Shown piece by piece: positions 60,065-64,000 of a stretch of DNA of 64,000 bases. The notes beneath the pieces are model-generated. The model did not search any database, had not been told where the DNA came from, and saw nothing but the letters and a program-made list of their open reading frames with translations. Within the stretch, counting starts at the first letter, position 1, and every line of letters starts with the position of its first letter. A program made the position numbers and the translations under genes. The stretch is from Acarospora socialis (Eukaryota; Ascomycota; Lecanoromycetes; Acarosporales; Acarosporaceae): contig JAMYGW020000010.1 in the NCBI GenBank assembly GCA_025617375.2, positions 1,054,001-1,118,000 on the forward strand, read 5' to 3'.

Positions 60065-61967
60065 ATGTCGATTCTGGTCACCGCACTCGTGGCAACACCA
60101 GTCGCAATGGCGCAGAATTGTATCCCATTGTCTGGATCAACACAATGCCCGGCCTTCAATCAGTCGTCCATCTCCACCAATTCCGGCCTTGTCGCACAAT
60201 AGTACGTTTGATATACCACCCGAAGAAGTGATACAACAGCTGATGCGCTTTAGTCCATTTCTCTCTTTCGTGTCGAATACCCAGGAGTTCGACCAGCAAC
60301 TGGGTGAATACGTGGAATCGGACTACGTGAGACTGAAGTAAGCTTCCAATCATACCTACCATACTGCCAATCTTAACCAAGGCTCCAGATATCAACAACT
60401 CCTGGGTTGCAACAACATTGACCTTTCGAACACTAGCAATGTCTACGCTCGATATACGACGAGCGTCATATGTAACGCGATCGTTCAAAACTCGATTCAG
60501 CCATGCAAACTCTCCAGTGCAAACTCTCGGCCTCTGTGTGCCGAGTCTTGCGTAAGTTGTTGAAGAAGCCTTCTCCATCTTAACGCGCTGACCATTTTTA
60601 GGCCCAACAAGCAACCAGCGAGGAGCAGGTGGCAACCAACACCAAACTGTGTGGCTCTCCGAGGACCAACTTCATGGATCAGATTCGTGCCGACTTCACA
60701 GTCTGCGCGCTGCCGGCCGACTCACTGAGTGGTGGTTGCGTAACGGGAGAAGCCAATGAGCCCAATGATTGTGGATTCTCCAACAACCTACAAGGCCTAT
60801 GTGGGTATTGCGCCTCAAGCTCCCCTAACGCGACAGACTCGTGCTGCGTCGGCGCGAACGTGACCAGCAGGTGTGTAGGCGTACAGTTACCGCCCTTTTC
60901 ACCCATCCTACCACTTTTCCCTGGTTCGAACTCCTCAAACGGCTCGTCGGCCTCGAATACCACTGCTGCCGGTGCAAATAGGTCCAAGGGTGGTCTGACC
61001 GGTGGACAAATTGCTGGTATTGTTGTTGGATCCGTCGTCGGAGCAGCCATCTTGCTCGGTCTTCTGGCACTCTGCTGCATTTGCCTCCGTCGACGAAAGC
61101 GAGGAAGCCCAAAGAATGCCAGCGTCTTCAATCAACCGTCACCGTCCAGAAGAGGCGAAACCGGTATGGTTTTTGCACCTCAGACTAGCGCACAGGCACC
61201 TCAGCAAGGCTACGAAGTATTACCTGGTGGCAGAATTGCTCGGATGTCAGCATTGGAGGGCAATGCTGGAGATGCCCCTCAGCATGACGGAACTGGGACC
61301 GGTGCAGCCGTAGCGGGTGCGCGCAAGCGATACAAAGATGCATCCGACTATGAAGCCGATGGAGACAGCCCAGTGCGGACGGGGCCTCCTATTACTGGAA
61401 AGCGAAACGGTTCTTTGTCCAGCAACTCCGTGCTTGGAGGTGGCGAAGACCCTAACTCGCCCAACTCGGGCAGCGGCGGCCAGTACTCGTCACCGGAAGG
61501 TGTCGCTAGCGGTCAGTCCGAGCAACTGCCTTTCTTCAAGGACTACTATTCCCAAGACGAGATCCGTCCGAACGACAAAGTCGCTACCTTGTGGGCGTAT
61601 CAGCCACGGGCCGGGGACGAGTTCGAGCTCGAACGAGGTGACATGCTCAAGGTAGTTGGGATCTGGGACGACGGCTGGGCGACCGGTGTCCGCATCAACG
61701 AACGAGCTGAAGACTATGACGGCAAGCATAAAGTTCAGCGGGACAGTGGAGTGTCGAACGGGTCGAGAAGGGACTCGTCTCCCCCACCGACTGGGGAGAT
61801 CAAGGCATTTCCGGTAAGTCAAAACCGAGGCTCCTCTTCAAAGTCTGCTAACGTTGCTTGGAAATCAGCTCGTCTGCGTATGCTTGCCCGAACACTGGAA
61901 GAAGACAATCGAAGGAGACGGCTCGACCGAACCTAGCTCGCCTGAAGCCCATCGGCCCAACATCTAA
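60065..61967 (+). CDS. Membrane-anchored SH3-domain protein
   Basis: Five exons (60065-60201, 60254-60337, 60389-60551, 60602-61813, 61869-61967) encode 564 aa. The protein begins with a signal peptide (MSILVTALVATPVAMA). A cysteine-rich extracellular region follows (NCIPLSGSTQCPAF, LGCNN, CAESC, CGYCASSS, DSCCVG) with many potential N-glycosylation sites. One membrane helix comes next (GGQIAGIVVGSVVGAAILLGLLALCCICL) with a basic RRRKR stop signal. The cytoplasmic part has a disordered linker and an SH3 domain near residues 450-530 (VATLWAYQPRAGDEFELERGD, GIWDDGWATG), whose last strand FPLVCVCLP is split by the final intron. The layout resembles fungal Fus1-like sensors and cell-surface scaffolds. 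An in-frame ATG at 59999 would add 22 residues; 60065 gives the better signal peptide. Confidence 0.9.
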
Positions 61968-64000
61968 TGCTCTCGTCCATACTCCATACGTCCTTCCTAT
62001 GTCGTCATGACGGCGTTATTTATGTTCATATCATGTTCATGGCGGGCGTTGGCGGCTTCCTCACCCTACGACTTCGAACGCACTCACCACCATCCCGAAG
62101 CGCAGCGGCTTTCTCGAATGGCTTCTCGACCCCCCAACCGCACTCGCCACTTACCATCCTACCATACCGTCACCGACCTACCTCGTCCTTGTAGGCTTTT
62201 TATAACACACTACTCGATATGTCGGTGCATCTCCATCTGCAGCTCACACACCACGATTCCATTGCCTCCTTTGCATCAAACACCTTCCTATCATGTCTTC
62301 CTGCATTCGCAGCTATATACCCAATCCAGCATTCACGGTTCACCGGTGGTTTAAGTACTATATGTCTCTTCTTGTCTATACTTCGAGCTCGCGAAAATAG
62401 CGGGTCTTTACTCTAATATCGATATGGACAGGTACTTGTTAGGTGTAATTATCAGAGGTCTACGTTGTAGAATTACAGATAATCTAATTAGAAAGAAGAT
62501 TGCCCAATCATCATCTTGGAAGGCAGATGGAGTACTTTGTTGACTTGCTCGAGTGAATTGCTTAAAACATTCTCATATCGCCAAGCAGTATGAGAAACCA
62601 TTACTGTCCAGATATCCAGACCTCGACGTCGGCAAGACGAGTCCTGTTTATGAGGGATGCATTCAGTCGGCCTGCTCCTGACCGATCTTGCAGCCCCAAG
62701 TTGCAGACCATTGCACCGAGAGAACTCGCATGTTTAGCAACGTTCAGACCCCTGATGTCAAGGAGGCTAGAGGACAGAGGTCGCCCGAATCAATCTACAT
62801 GATAAGGTAGCATTCAACAGTCATGATAGTACTTCTAACATTGAGTTCCACTCGAAACATCACTATCTACCATTCACTATCCTACCTAACCTGTGTTGTT
62901 GTGTGCTTTGTGTCATCCAATCAAAGGGAGACATGTGATGTGTGCTCGGTCCGCCGTCATATCTCTTCACATGCCTCGAACTCGGCTGCATCTCGTCGGA
63001 GTTGCATCCTGCACTTGGGGTAGATCTCATTGACCACGAATGGTGTTTTGTTCATGACCGAATAGGGCCTCCCATACCTTATAGAGGAAAGCTTACGTGT
63101 GTCAAGTCTGCATACCTATCTCGATCTGGATGGTTTTCGAGATACACAGGCGGTCCAAGGAGCTGGTGGGCGTCATTTTGGAAGATCGAGGGTCTAGAAG
63201 CGGGTGACGGAAAGTAGCCCAAGATCAGGGCTGAAAGAAGGGGATCTGCCCCTCGTCCCGTGGCGCTCGACCTCACTACATGGGGGTGAAGGTTAGAACC
63301 GCATCCCGACGGCTTGGGAAGGAAAGGATTTGCCCTCTATGAGAGAATTTATCGGATCGATACGGATACCAAGCTTGTCTTCGGTATATCACGGCGACAG
63401 TTCTCGGCTGAGCATTACCGATCAGAGCCTCATCTCACGCCTGATTGATCTGCCGTGCGAATAGATAACGGTTTGATAACAACCAGGCGTGAGGGATGCA
63501 CAAAGAGCTTGGCGATCCCATATCCCGGCTCTGATCCGTAAGGCAACGTAATCGCCACCCGCCCCGTTTCGGCTTCGTGCGCGCTGATCCTTGTCAAACA
63601 TGACGTCAAGCGCGCTACCCCAAGTTCCTAGTCGGACGAGGGCTGAGGACCTAATCAGGCCGGCATCGAAGCTGGGTAATTGGTTGGGAAAGCCACCCTG
63701 TGCCACAGCGTGGCTCATAGGCGTTTTCACCCCGAGCCTATCAGAGAGCTCGGTCGTATTTCCATTATGCCCAGTTTCTGAGAAAGAGGCCGGTTTAATG
63801 AGGGATTGGCGAGTTCGGTCTCTTCAACGTTTGAATATCTTACGTTAGAGAAAGCACGGGAGTACCACTATTATTGTTGTGATGGAGAAGGGGGTTGTCC
63901 ATTGGATATGGTGTTATGGTAGGGTTGGGTTGAGGGATAAAGAAACGAGAGAAGGGTCATTCGGTACGACGATGGCGGGACGGTTGTGACCTGATCAAAA
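61968..64000. other. Gene-free right end, 2 kb
   Basis: No frame here has a recognised domain. Overlapping frames on both strands at 63422-63848 are modest in length and look random. The stretch may contain the promoter of a gene beyond the window. Confidence 0.35.

Noticed and set aside
63422-63848. Overlapping frames on both strands near the right edge
   Set aside because: Moderate length, no domain, and open on both strands, as expected by chance in GC-moderate DNA.

Overview
The window looks like nuclear DNA of a filamentous ascomycete (Pezizomycotina). It has short spliceosomal introns of about 47-125 nt with GTRNGT-like donors and CTRAY-like branch sites. It also has fungus-specific families: a HET-domain protein, a DUF7924 protein, a fungal PKC1 with the HR1-C2-C1-C1-kinase order, Mdv1, a lacA-type GH35 beta-galactosidase and an SH3 membrane protein. 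I cannot resolve the class. No viral, bacterial, CRISPR or rRNA sequence was recognised. I did not see a tRNA, but could not scan for one exhaustively.

Layout. Positions 1-8000 are gene-poor and accessory-like: one HET-domain gene (2277-4571) lies between two non-autonomous inverted-repeat elements (254-748 and about 5001-5313), followed by an unrecognised two-exon gene (6182-7100). From 8787 to 26263 the region is mostly core: a conserved fungal protein of unknown function, cyclin C (SSN8), a Ca2+-regulated mitochondrial carrier, cytosolic prolyl-tRNA synthetase head-to-head with CCT1, a charged hypothetical protein, and PKC1. From 27579 to 36012 the region is accessory-like again: a cupin protein, a hemerythrin-like protein, a DUF7924 protein, an F-box relic with two frame breaks next to an acidic reading frame, and a multi-pass membrane protein. 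From 36013 to 61967 come a secreted beta-galactosidase, U2A' (LEA1), an MFS transporter, an eIF1AD-like protein, ALG3, VPS15, a small hydrophilic protein, GMP synthase (GUA1), BCP1, chorismate mutase (ARO7), MDV1 and an SH3 membrane protein. The last 2 kb hold no gene I can support.

The genes are not an operon and, apart from sharing promoters or 3' ends, have no evident joint job. Head-to-head pairs are SSN8/carrier, ProRS/CCT1, MFS/eIF1AD, GUA1/BCP1 and ARO7/MDV1. Two tail-to-tail pairs are extremely tight: eIF1AD/ALG3 (32 bp between stops) and BCP1/ARO7 (36 bp). Exon structures were built by hand from splice signals, reading phase and expected family sequence. Every multi-exon model reported closes in frame.

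I did not find a clearly new multi-gene system. The best leads are the DUF7924 protein with a nuclease-like D...ExK...Q pattern, the two inverted-repeat elements around the HET gene, a stop-free 90-nt intron before an 11-nt terminal exon in ProRS, a GC-AG intron in the carrier gene, and a duplicated C-terminal codon block at the end of the charged hypothetical gene.
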